A DNA stretch of 5,574 nt, taken from the NCBI GenBank assembly GCA_017455385.1, contig JAFTBD010000081.1, forward strand, positions 1 through 5,574, written 5' to 3'. The translations under genes were made by a program, and so were the position numbers. Positions within the stretch are counted from its first letter, which is position 1; each line of letters begins with the position of its first letter. The stretch is from Clostridia bacterium (GTDB lineage: Bacteria > Bacillota > Clostridia > Christensenellales > CAG-1252). Below, in pieces: positions 1 through 5,132 of the stretch. The notes under the pieces are model-generated. The model worked only from the letters and a program-made list of their open reading frames with translations, did no database searches and was not told where the DNA came from.

Positions 1-2
1 CG

Positions 3-761
3 GATTTCTCCTATATGCGCACCGGCATCATGGCGGGCTCCCCGTGCCCCATCTCCGCGATGAAGGACGTGGTGGAGAAGATGAATATGAAGGAGATCAC
101 CATCGTGTACGGGCAGACCGAGGCGTCCCCCGGCTGTACGATGAGCTCCACCGACGATCCTTTGGAGGTGCGCGTCGCCACGGTCGGCAGACCCCTTCCC
201 GAGATCGAGTGCAAGATCGTGAATCCCGAGACGGGGGAGGAATGCCCCGACGAAGTGACGGGCGAATTCCTCGCGCGCGGCTACAATATTATGAAGGGCT
301 ACTACAAGATGCCCACCGCGACGGCTGCCGCCATCGATAAGGACGGTTGGCTCCATACGGGCGACCTCGCTTGTCGCACGAAAGAGGGCAACTTCCGTAT
401 CACGGGAAGACTGAAGGATATGATCATCCGCGGCGGTGAGAATATCTATCCGAAAGAGATCGAGGAATTCATCTACACCCATCCGAAAGTCTCCGACGTG
501 CAGGTCATCGGCGTCCCCGACGAGCAGTACGGAGAAGAGATCATGGCTTGCATCATACTGAAAGAGGGCGAGACCATGACCGCTGACGAGATGAAAGCGT
601 ATATCGGCGCGAATATGGCGCGCCACAAGGTGCCGAAATATATCGACTTCGTGGACTCCTTCCCGATGAACGCGGCGGGCAAGATCTTGAAGTACAAGAT
701 GCGCGAGGATGCGATCGAGAAGTTGGGGCTTCAAAAAGCCAGCAAGATCGAAACCGCTTGA
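3..761 (+). CDS. Acyl-CoA ligase (AMP-forming, fatty-acid type), C-terminal part; 5' end outside window
   Basis: This is the C-terminal half of an adenylate-forming fatty-acyl-CoA synthetase, which activates a carboxylic acid with ATP and then transfers it to CoA in the cytoplasm. The frame is open to the left edge (Asp-Phe-Ser-Tyr precedes the Met at 15), so that Met is internal and the gene starts upstream. Numbering from the Met at 15, the motifs in order are: RTGIMAGSPCP near the start, YGQTEASP (about 32-39, nucleotide-binding A5), GYNIMKGYY, DGWLHTGDLA (about 111-120, with the ATP-ribose Asp at 117), GRLKDMIIRGGENIYPKEIE (hinge plus A8), and NAAGKILK with the probable catalytic Lys at 223 (A10). 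The domain is complete to the C-terminus. It most resembles the FACL-like/YngI group of medium- to long-chain ligases. The family call is firm; chain length and substrate are not. Repeat element A starts two bases after the stop. Confidence 0.93.
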   Translation, partial: DFSYMRTGIMAGSPCPISAMKDVVEKMNMKEITIVYGQTEASPGCTMSSTDDPLEVRVATVGRPLPEIECKIVNPETGEECPDEVTGEFLARGYNIMKGYYKMPTATAAAIDKDGWLHTGDLACRTKEGNFRITGRLKDMIIRGGENIYPKEIEEFIYTHPKVSDVQVIGVPDEQYGEEIMACIILKEGETMTADEMKAYIGANMARHKVPKYIDFVDSFPMNAAGKILKYKMREDAIEKLGLQKASKIETA

Positions 762-762
762 T

Positions 763-932
763 CGGTGGCATATAGCGGCGCTTATGCGGCGCTAACTACC
801 TCACTCGTCGGGCATCACGTACAGGAAGTACGCTCAGACCCGCCTCTTCGGAGAGCGCTTGCCTATGCACCACTCTCCACCGTCGATGAGATTGTAATTC
901 GAGCCTCGCATCTATGCCTTTCTCCGCCACCG
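763..932 (+). repeat. 3'-end hairpin repeat, element A (expanded copy)
   Basis: An imperfect palindrome that starts two bases after the ligase stop codon. The outer arms CGGTGGC (763-769) and GCCACCG (926-932) pair perfectly. The family core TCACGTAC / AGGAA / GTACGCTC lies at 815-835, flanked by CGGG and CCCG arms. The second family block, GAGCCTCG, is at 901-908. In the other three copies the gap between core and block is 17 bases; here it is 65, so this copy carries about 48 extra bases. With element D it shares GGCATATA and CTAACTAC upstream of the core, which marks a subfamily distinct from B and C. It may be a transcript-end structure or a mobile palindromic element. Confidence 0.8.
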
Positions 933-1047
933 ATGGGGTGAGATGGGGAAGGTCTGCGACAAAAAGGAAATTGAATAGCAATACAGCAGTGCTCGCAATA
1001 CGCGGGCATTCTGTTTGAAAGAAAGAGGAAGAGGATCGCGTTCGATT
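933..1047 (+). other. Non-coding stretch, nothing recognised
   Basis: About 115 bases between hairpin element A and the heptamer repeat. A minus-strand open frame crosses it (796-1077), but that frame begins inside the simple heptamer repeat and runs through element A, and its product looks like no protein I know. I therefore treat it as fortuitous. I see no tRNA, riboswitch or convincing terminator here. Confidence 0.5.
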
Positions 1048-1078
1048 ATTCCGCATTCCGAATTCCGAATTCCGCATT
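1048..1078 (+). repeat. Tandem heptamer repeat (ATTCCGC/A), about 4.4 copies
   Basis: Four successive 7-base units, ATTCCGC, ATTCCGA, ATTCCGA and ATTCCGC, followed by a partial ATT. Only the seventh base varies (C or A), giving a symmetric C-A-A-C pattern. The array ends 14 bases before a TATAAT box and 31 bases before the MATE start codon. A period of seven could slip during replication and so change promoter spacing, but this is inference. Confidence 0.85.
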
Positions 1079-1092
1079 AAACGAACGCGGCA

Positions 1093-1098
1093 TATAAT
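1093..1098 (+). promoter_or_regulatory. Candidate -10 box (TATAAT) upstream of the MATE gene
   Basis: A perfect TATAAT lies 11 bases before the MATE start codon. The hexamer 17 bases further upstream (TTCCGC, 1070-1075) is a poor -35 and lies in the heptamer repeat. Initiation from this box would fall at about 1105, leaving almost no leader. Either the mRNA is nearly leaderless or the box is fortuitous in an AT-rich spot. Confidence 0.3.
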
Positions 1099-1109
1099 AT
1101 ATTGAGAAA

Positions 1110-2432
1110 ATGGTTGATCTAACAGTCGGAAAAACGAATAGAGTACTCTTGAGGTATATATTACCTCTCTTTTTGAGCGTCGTTTTTCAGCAGATCTATA
1201 ATATCGCGGACAGCGTGGTGGCGGGGAAGTTTCTCGGCGAGGCGGCGCTTGCCGCCGTCGGGAATAGCTATGAGATCACTCTCGTGCTTCTCGCTTTCGC
1301 TTTCGGTTGCAATATGGGCGCGAGCATCGTCACGGCGAAAAATTACGGCGCCAAGAATTTCACCGAGATGAAGAGCGCCATCAATACGTCCTTTATCAGC
1401 ACGCTCGTCGTGACGACGGTGCTGATGCTCGTCGGAGTCCTCGCAGCCAAGCCGCTCCTCAAGGTGCTGAATACCCCCGCGGAGATCCTCGGCGACAGCC
1501 TATCGTACCTGTACATTTACCTCGCGGGGCTTCTGTTCCTTTTCATTTATAACGTTTCCACGGGCGTTTTCGCCGCGATGGGGGACTCGCTGACTCCCTT
1601 CATCTTCCTCGTGATATCTTCCCTCGTCAACGTCGGCATGGATATCCTCTTCGTCGCCGTATTTCATATGGGCGTCGAGGGCGTCGCCTGGGCGACCTTC
1701 ATCTGCCAAGGCGTCAGCTCGGTGGCGGCATTCGGCACCTTGCTATATCGTCTCCGCGCCATCAAAACGGACGGGAAGCCACGCGCCTTCTCGAAGGCAG
1801 CCTTCAAGGAGTTCCTTCTCGTCGGCATCCCGAGCACCGCACAGCAGAGCTTCATTTCGGTGGGGAACATCATGCTCCAGAGCCTCATCAATTCCTTCGG
1901 CACCGCCACCATCGCGGGCTACGCCGCCTCTGTGAAATTCAATAACTTTGCAGTGACCAGTATGCACCAAGTCGGCAACGGCGTTTCCAATTTCACGGCG
2001 CAGAACCTCGCCGCAGGCAAGGAGAGCAGGGTGAAAGAGGGCTTCCTGTGGGGCACCGTCATCGCGGTAGTCATCGCCGCGATCTTCTTCCTCGTCTATT
2101 TCTTCTTCAACCGCAATATCATGTATCTCTTCCTGAATGACGGCAGCGACGAAGCGCTCATGGTCGGGCACGAATTCCTTGTCACCGTTTCCCCGTTCTA
2201 CGCCATCGTGGCGGGCAAGCTCGTGGCGGACGGCATCCTCCGCGGATCGGAGAAGATGGGGAGATTCATGATCAGCACCTTTGTGGACCTCGCGCTCCGC
2301 GTAGGACTTGCTTTCGTCTTTGCGTCCTTTATGGGTTCTCGCGGGATATGGTGGGCTTGGCCTGTAGGGTGGGGCGTTGCTCTTGTTTTGTCGGTATGCT
2401 TCGCATTCGCCAAAAAGCGCGAGCGCAAATAA
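1110..2432 (+). CDS. MATE-family multidrug/cation antiporter
   Basis: A 440-aa integral membrane protein of the MATE (multidrug and toxic compound extrusion) family, which exports organic cations or metabolites in exchange for Na+ or H+. The length is normal for the family, which has 12 transmembrane helices in two related halves. The first half has the typical opening (PLFLSVVFQQIYNIADSVVA) followed by GKFLGEAALAAVG. The second half begins near residue 234 (KEFLLVGIPSTAQQSF) and includes GYAASVKFNNFA and the NFTAQNLAAGK segment. The start at 1110 gives the family's usual short N-terminus (MVDLTVGKTNRVLLRYILP). Its ribosome binding site is weak: only GAG at 1104-1106, three bases from the ATG. 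The last codons, Glu-Arg-Lys-stop, are encoded by the left arm of repeat element B. Substrate and subfamily (NorM-like or DinF-like) cannot be fixed from sequence. Confidence 0.95.
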   Translation: MVDLTVGKTNRVLLRYILPLFLSVVFQQIYNIADSVVAGKFLGEAALAAVGNSYEITLVLLAFAFGCNMGASIVTAKNYGAKNFTEMKSAINTSFISTLVVTTVLMLVGVLAAKPLLKVLNTPAEILGDSLSYLYIYLAGLLFLFIYNVSTGVFAAMGDSLTPFIFLVISSLVNVGMDILFVAVFHMGVEGVAWATFICQGVSSVAAFGTLLYRLRAIKTDGKPRAFSKAAFKEFLLVGIPSTAQQSFISVGNIMLQSLINSFGTATIAGYAASVKFNNFAVTSMHQVGNGVSNFTAQNLAAGKESRVKEGFLWGTVIAVVIAAIFFLVYFFFNRNIMYLFLNDGSDEALMVGHEFLVTVSPFYAIVAGKLVADGILRGSEKMGRFMISTFVDLALRVGLAFVFASFMGSRGIWWAWPVGWGVALVLSVCFAFAKKRERK

Positions 2433-2542
2433 ACGCACATCTGCTTCGTTTGCTGCCATCGTCGCCGAATAGTCACGTACGACAAGTACGCTCCTATTCG
2501 TCTCCTCGTCGAGCCTCGCATTTGCACGTTTCTTTGCGCTCG
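2420..2542 (+). repeat. 3'-end hairpin repeat, element B (overlaps MATE stop codon)
   Basis: A 123-bp imperfect palindrome bounded by perfect 10-bp arms, CGAGCGCAAA (2420-2429) and TTTGCGCTCG (2533-2542). A partly paired second stem lies inside them. The apical stem is GAATAG/CTATTC around the core TCACGTAC / GACAA / GTACGCTC (2473-2493). GAGCCTCG is at 2511-2518, 17 bases past the core. The left arm encodes the last codons of the MATE gene (GAG CGC AAA, then TAA). Element C has the same length and differs at only 8 of the 123 positions by my count. The hairpin could end or stabilise the MATE mRNA; it has no trailing T-run of the classic intrinsic type. Confidence 0.88.
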
Positions 2543-2615
2543 TGATAGTTGGGGCAACGGCACGTCCGCGCTCGCGATCAGGCGGATGAAGAGGTCTTTC
2601 GGATAGAATCAGAGC

Positions 2616-2684
2616 AATGTTTCGCGTAGCGAAATACATTATGCTTGCGTAGCAAGTACATCATGTCGGCGTAGCCGAAATACC
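2616..2684 (+). repeat. Tandem array of three GTA-loop hairpins
   Basis: Three consecutive units of about 23 bases, each with a short perfect stem and the same GTA loop. They are TTTCGC-GTA-GCGAAA (2620-2634), CTTGC-GTA-GCAAG (2644-2656) and TCGGC-GTA-GCCGA (2666-2678). ATG precedes each stem and ATAC or TAC follows it. In the first two units the outer ATG/CAT also pairs, leaving a TA bulge. Stem bases differ between units but change on both sides together, which suggests the structure is selected. A fourth inverted repeat, CATATC/GATATG (2690-2707), follows directly. The array sits between element B and the DUF6273 gene, so it is a 3' UTR, 5' UTR or intergenic structure. Confidence 0.85.
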
Positions 2685-2712
2685 GGTTCCATATCCTTCG
2701 TGATATGAAAAA

Positions 2713-2717
2713 AGGAG
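2713..2717 (+). promoter_or_regulatory. Ribosome binding site that sets the DUF6273 start
   Basis: AGGAG preceded by a run of A's, five bases before ATG 2723. The in-frame ATG at 2705 has no such site and lies in the right arm of the CATATC/GATATG inverted repeat. The start at 2723 is therefore preferred. Confidence 0.85.
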
Positions 2718-2722
2718 AATAT

Positions 2723-3622
2723 ATGGACAAGCAGACTATCGTTAATACCCCGGACATTCATCACGCCACCGTGGAGGACAGGGAGCTCTTCTTTGGCGCG
2801 TTTCCGCAGGATCTGAAACTTCCCTCCGTCACGGTGTCGGAGACCGCGGAGCCGTGCGGCTACTACTTGGGCTCGGACGGCGCCTATTATGCCAAGTGGA
2901 AGGCGGATCCCGCAGGGGATCAATACACCTTCAAGAGCGGTGAGCCCATTGAGAAGAACAAAGTCTATTGGTTTAAGGTGCAACCTATCAAATGGTGCGT
3001 TCTGAACGTGCAGGACGGCGTCGCCGTCCTCTTCGCGGATGAGATCCTCGCGACGGGCGCGTACCTTTTCGGGAACTATCCCATTCTCGCGGGGATGGAG
3101 CAGGAAGACTATCTGATGTCGGGCGAAGAGAATGAATACGAGCAGAGCGGCATCCGTCATTGGATCATTCGCGACTTTTTCTTGGCGGCGTTCACCCCCG
3201 AGGAACAGGAGCTCGTCCTCACCACAAAGGTGGATAACAGCGTCGCTTCCACCAACGAGAGGTGGAACCCTCATGCTTGCAATGACACCGAGGACAAGGT
3301 GTTCCTGCTCAGCGCGGCGGAGATCGTCAGCAAGACCTTCGGCATCGATATGCTTGCGAGCGAGTCGACGGCTGCTTACAAGATCCCCACCGACTTCGCC
3401 CGTGCGATGGGCGCCAGTCGTATGTGTGCGGAAGGGTACAGTCAGTGGTACGGCAACAAACTGAATAAGGGTCCCTATGCTTGGTGGTGGACGCGCTCAC
3501 CCTATCCGGACTACGAGGATTCGGCGAAAGCGTGCGACGGGGATATGATAGGGATACACGATTGCCTGAATAAGTCGGGCGGCATATGCCCCGCCATCCG
3601 CGTTCGACTCGAGCGCAAATAA
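2723..3622 (+). CDS. DUF6273-family protein, function unknown
   Basis: A 299-aa protein with no signal peptide or membrane segment, so probably cytoplasmic. The pattern matches my memory of the DUF6273 domain. Features in order are FGAFPQ (24-29), a CGYYLGSDGAYYAKW strand region, YWFKVQPIKW (82-91), GIRHWI (143-148), VDNSVAST (170-177), DKVFLLSAAEI, and a C-terminal WWWTRSP (254-260) leading to GGICPAIRVRL. The WWxRSP...GxxPAxR ending resembles the C-type-lectin/FGE-like fold seen in sulfatase-modifying-factor and diversity-region proteins. That points to a binding rather than catalytic role, but this is inference. The domain fills almost the whole protein with no attached anchor. The gene stands alone between the hairpin array and element C; its last codons (Glu-Arg-Lys-stop) come from the left arm of element C. 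Confidence 0.8.
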   Translation: MDKQTIVNTPDIHHATVEDRELFFGAFPQDLKLPSVTVSETAEPCGYYLGSDGAYYAKWKADPAGDQYTFKSGEPIEKNKVYWFKVQPIKWCVLNVQDGVAVLFADEILATGAYLFGNYPILAGMEQEDYLMSGEENEYEQSGIRHWIIRDFFLAAFTPEEQELVLTTKVDNSVASTNERWNPHACNDTEDKVFLLSAAEIVSKTFGIDMLASESTAAYKIPTDFARAMGASRMCAEGYSQWYGNKLNKGPYAWWWTRSPYPDYEDSAKACDGDMIGIHDCLNKSGGICPAIRVRLERK

Positions 3623-3734
3623 ACGCACATCTGCTTCGTTTACTGCCATCGTCGCCAAATAGTCACGTACAATGAGTACGCTCCTATTCGTCTCCTCGTC
3701 GAGCCTCGCATCTGTACGCTTCTTTGCGCTCGAG
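3608..3734 (+). repeat. 3'-end hairpin repeat, element C (overlaps DUF6273 stop codon)
   Basis: Close sibling of element B, differing at 8 of the 123 shared positions. The outer arms are extended to 12 perfect pairs: CTCGAGCGCAAA (3608-3619) and TTTGCGCTCGAG (3723-3734). The core TCACGTAC / AATGA / GTACGCTC is at 3663-3683 and GAGCCTCG is at 3701-3708, again 17 bases apart. As in B, the left arm encodes Glu-Arg-Lys-stop of the upstream gene. Three of the differences from B fall in the five-base apical loop, three in the inner right stem and two in the left half. Confidence 0.88.
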
Positions 3735-3799
3735 GAGCGTTTATTCTTATTTCCGACGCCCCAACGGAGGCTCCGCGCCTGAGAAGTGACATCTATGGT

Positions 3800-3841
3800 A
3801 AAAAAAGAGGAAGTTTTTGAATGCACTTCAAAAACTCCCTC
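3800..3841 (-). terminator. Rho-independent terminator of the 252-aa gene
   Basis: A ten-pair perfect stem, AGTTTTTGAA (3812-3821) with TTCAAAAACT (3827-3836), around a five-base loop. It is extended by GAGG/CCTC after one mismatch. Read on the minus strand it is followed by seven T's (A's at 3800-3806), the classic intrinsic form. It lies 40 bases after the minus-strand stop codon. On the plus strand the hairpin is followed only by ATTTTAG, so any effect on transcription from the left is weaker. Confidence 0.88.
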
Positions 3842-3881
3842 ATTTTAGAATAAAAATAGTTTTGAGTTATTACCTAAGCAT

Positions 3882-4640
3882 TTAATCCTCGCTTTTGATC
3901 TTCGACAATTGATCCATAAAGTATTGCTCAAATGCATCTAAAACCTTTGGGAATTTCTTTCTTTTGAAATATCCGTTGTTATAAGGGCCTTTTTGAGGTA
4001 TTATCGGGGTCCCCGGTTTGCTGAAAGGCAAAGATAATTGGCAACACATAGTGTGAACTGAATAAGAAGCAATACGCTTTGTGTATGTAAGGGAGAGGAT
4101 CGGTTCATCAATGGCGATGATCCTTTTTATGGTGAAATTCCCTTCGTAGCTCGTTCCGTCTTTGCAGATCTTATCTTGGTCAACATTGAGCAACAAGCGC
4201 AATGTGTTGTCTCCTAATAACTTGATAATTTCATCTTGGTCGACATCAATGTCTTCTATGATCGTGTAATCTGTAGACTTATTCTCATTCTCAATTATCT
4301 CAAAAAACCGACAATCTGATCCCGCTAAAGAACAATGGGTAAATCTCTCTCCGTCAAAGCGGGAGAAGCTAAGGCTAATATATCCCACAAAATCTTTGTC
4401 GATTTTTTCACCGCGCGGAATGTTTAAAGGTTCTAATAAGTAATTAAATGTTCCGCAAAAGTGCACATCGACAAGAAAATGGCGCTCAAAAGTATCTTTT
4501 AGCGAGTCAAACTCAATATCCTCAAAGGCTTTTTCGGGTTTTGGCTTTTTATTGCACAATTCCTCTTTGTTCCAAAAGGTGTAAAAGAGTTCATCAAGGG
4601 AAAAAGAATGGTTGTATTTGTAGTGAGCAACTGTCTTCAT
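3882..4640 (-). CDS. Unrecognised 252-aa protein, divergent from XRE regulator
   Basis: I do not recognise this protein and assign no function. It is soluble in appearance, with no signal peptide or membrane helix. The N-terminal third is rich in aromatic and charged residues (Phe-Tyr-Thr-Phe-Trp near 19-23). An acidic middle contains VDQD twice, in DIDVDQDEIIKLLGD and again in NVDQDKICKDG. The C-terminus is basic then acidic (FKRKKFPKVLDAFEQYF, then KIKSED). The start at 4640 is well supported: GGAGG lies eight bases upstream, behind a consensus promoter. A strong terminator follows the stop, so it is a monocistronic unit. Its base composition is much more AT-rich than the genes to the left, which suggests transfer. 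The shared control region suggests that the small XRE protein regulates it. A role as effector, toxin or defence protein is possible but unsupported by any motif I can see. Confidence 0.85.
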   Translation of the reverse strand: MKTVAHYKYNHSFSLDELFYTFWNKEELCNKKPKPEKAFEDIEFDSLKDTFERHFLVDVHFCGTFNYLLEPLNIPRGEKIDKDFVGYISLSFSRFDGERFTHCSLAGSDCRFFEIIENENKSTDYTIIEDIDVDQDEIIKLLGDNTLRLLLNVDQDKICKDGTSYEGNFTIKRIIAIDEPILSLTYTKRIASYSVHTMCCQLSLPFSKPGTPIIPQKGPYNNGYFKRKKFPKVLDAFEQYFMDQLSKIKSED

Positions 4641-4648
4641 TGTTATTT

Positions 4649-4653
4649 CCTCC
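4649..4653 (-). promoter_or_regulatory. Strong ribosome binding site of the 252-aa gene
   Basis: GGAGG on the minus strand, eight bases before the ATG at 4640. It fixes that start codon and contrasts with the regulator gene opposite, which has no recognisable site. Confidence 0.88.
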
Positions 4654-4664
4654 GATATTATTTG

Positions 4665-4678
4665 ACAATACGTTCTAT
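4665..4678. promoter_or_regulatory. Possible operator half-site
   Basis: The right half TTCTAT (4673-4678) matches the two perfect operators; the left half is degenerate (ACAATA). Its centre is 31 bases from that of operator O1, close to the 29-base spacing between O1 and O2. It falls just downstream of the expected start of the minus-strand transcript, where bound protein could block elongation. Confidence 0.35.
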
Positions 4679-4687
4679 GTTAATGAA

Positions 4688-4716
4688 ATTGTACCATAGA
4701 ATATTCTATATGTCAA
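4688..4716 (-). promoter_or_regulatory. Sigma-A-type promoter of the 252-aa gene
   Basis: On the minus strand, TTGACA (4716-4711) is followed by exactly 17 bases and then TACAAT (4693-4688). This is a perfect -35, ideal spacing and a five-of-six -10. Transcription should begin near 4681, giving a leader of about 40 bases that contains GGAGG. Operator O1 fills the spacer, so bound regulator would occlude RNA polymerase. Confidence 0.85.
4696..4709. promoter_or_regulatory. Operator O1 (ATAGAA-N2-TTCTAT)
   Basis: A perfect inverted repeat with six-base arms and a TA centre. It occupies the spacer between the -35 and -10 boxes of the minus-strand promoter. The same arms recur 29 bases away as O2. 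The symmetry fits a dimeric XRE-type repressor encoded next door. Confidence 0.8.
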
Positions 4717-4743
4717 GATGGAAAATAGAAAATTCTATACAAT
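4715..4743 (+). promoter_or_regulatory. Candidate promoter of the XRE regulator gene
   Basis: TACAAT (4738-4743) is a good -10 box for the plus strand. The hexamer 17 bases upstream (AAGATG) is a poor -35. Initiation would fall at about 4750, on or next to the start codon, so the mRNA would be leaderless. Operator O2 overlaps the spacer and the first base of the -10. Confidence 0.4.
4725..4738. promoter_or_regulatory. Operator O2 (ATAGAA-N2-TTCTAT)
   Basis: A second perfect inverted repeat with the same six-base arms and an AA centre. It ends 11 bases before the regulator start codon and overlaps its probable -10 box. The position suggests negative autoregulation. Confidence 0.8.
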
Positions 4744-4749
4744 AATAGT

Positions 4750-4959
4750 ATGGAAGAATTGGAATTCAAGGAGATATTAGAAGACTTCTTGTTACAACAT
4801 AGCCTAACACAAACTTCGTTTGCGAAGAGCATCGGCGTTAAGCAATGCCAAGTAAGTGAATGGTTAAAAGGGAAAGCAAAACCAGGCTATGATATGCTGA
4901 AGAGGATGGCGCTTGCCTTTGGCGTTTCAGCAGATTATTTTTTAGGTATTAAATTTTAA
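4750..4959 (+). CDS. Small XRE (Cro/C1)-type helix-turn-helix regulator
   Basis: A 69-aa DNA-binding protein consisting of little more than one Cro/C1 helix-turn-helix domain. Helix 2 is about residues 21-28 (QTSFAKSI), the turn is Gly29-Val30, and the recognition helix is about 32-40 (QCQVSEWLK). It is followed by the family's GKAKPGYDMLKRMALAFGVS and the common ending ADYFLG. It lacks any sensor or protease-cleavable domain, so it is likely a simple dimeric repressor. It is divergent from the 252-aa gene and separated from it by 109 bp holding two perfect operators. No ribosome binding site precedes the ATG and a stop codon (TAG, 4726-4728) closes the frame upstream, so this is the only credible start. 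An internal AAGGAG (4768-4773) has no start codon at useful spacing. The gene is AT-rich like its divergent partner. Confidence 0.92.
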   Translation: MEELEFKEILEDFLLQHSLTQTSFAKSIGVKQCQVSEWLKGKAKPGYDMLKRMALAFGVSADYFLGIKF

Positions 4960-5132
4960 GAGCGAACTGTTTATCTCGGAGCGAAACGCACCTCAATTCC
5001 TAATTTCGCATTCAAAAAGACCTTCGGTCGTATGATAACTCGCGAACGCGCACCGTGGCTAAACGCCTACGCGGACCTGTGGTTCGGCAAAAACAGCGTA
5101 AAAGGCCGGATCGATTCAAAAAGACAGCAGAG
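4960..5132 (+). other. Gene-poor stretch after the regulator
   Basis: No gene is convincing here. Composition changes from AT-rich to GC-rich within it, which may mark the edge of the acquired module. A 12-base direct repeat, ATTCAAAAAGAC, occurs at 5010-5021 and 5114-5125. The first copy is followed by GACC-TTC-GGTC; read on the minus strand this is a four-pair hairpin followed by five T's, a weak terminator-like shape. Confidence 0.45.

Noticed and set aside
796..1077. Minus-strand 93-aa open frame
   Set aside because: Its first residues translate the heptamer repeat and its end runs through hairpin element A; no domain or ribosome site supports it.
1743..2639. Long minus-strand open frame (298 aa) opposite the MATE gene
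   Set aside because: It is an antisense shadow of a clear membrane-protein gene, highly charged and passing through repeat element B and the hairpin array.
2705..2722. Earlier ATG for the DUF6273 gene
   Set aside because: It has no ribosome binding site and lies within a hairpin arm, while ATG 2723 has AGGAG at five bases.
2639..3274. Minus-strand 211-aa open frame opposite the DUF6273 gene
   Set aside because: Shadow frame in GC-rich DNA; the plus strand has the ribosome site and the domain motifs.
4662..4667. Plus-strand TTGACA as a -35 box for the regulator
   Set aside because: No acceptable -10 hexamer lies 16-19 bases downstream.
4979..4994. GAGCGAAACGCAC resembling the left arm of elements B and C
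   Set aside because: The match is short and gapped, with no core or right arm nearby; at most a decayed fragment.
5041..5110. tRNA-like look (GGTTCGG and a GC-rich hairpin)
   Set aside because: No acceptor stem pairing, anticodon arm or CCA context could be drawn.
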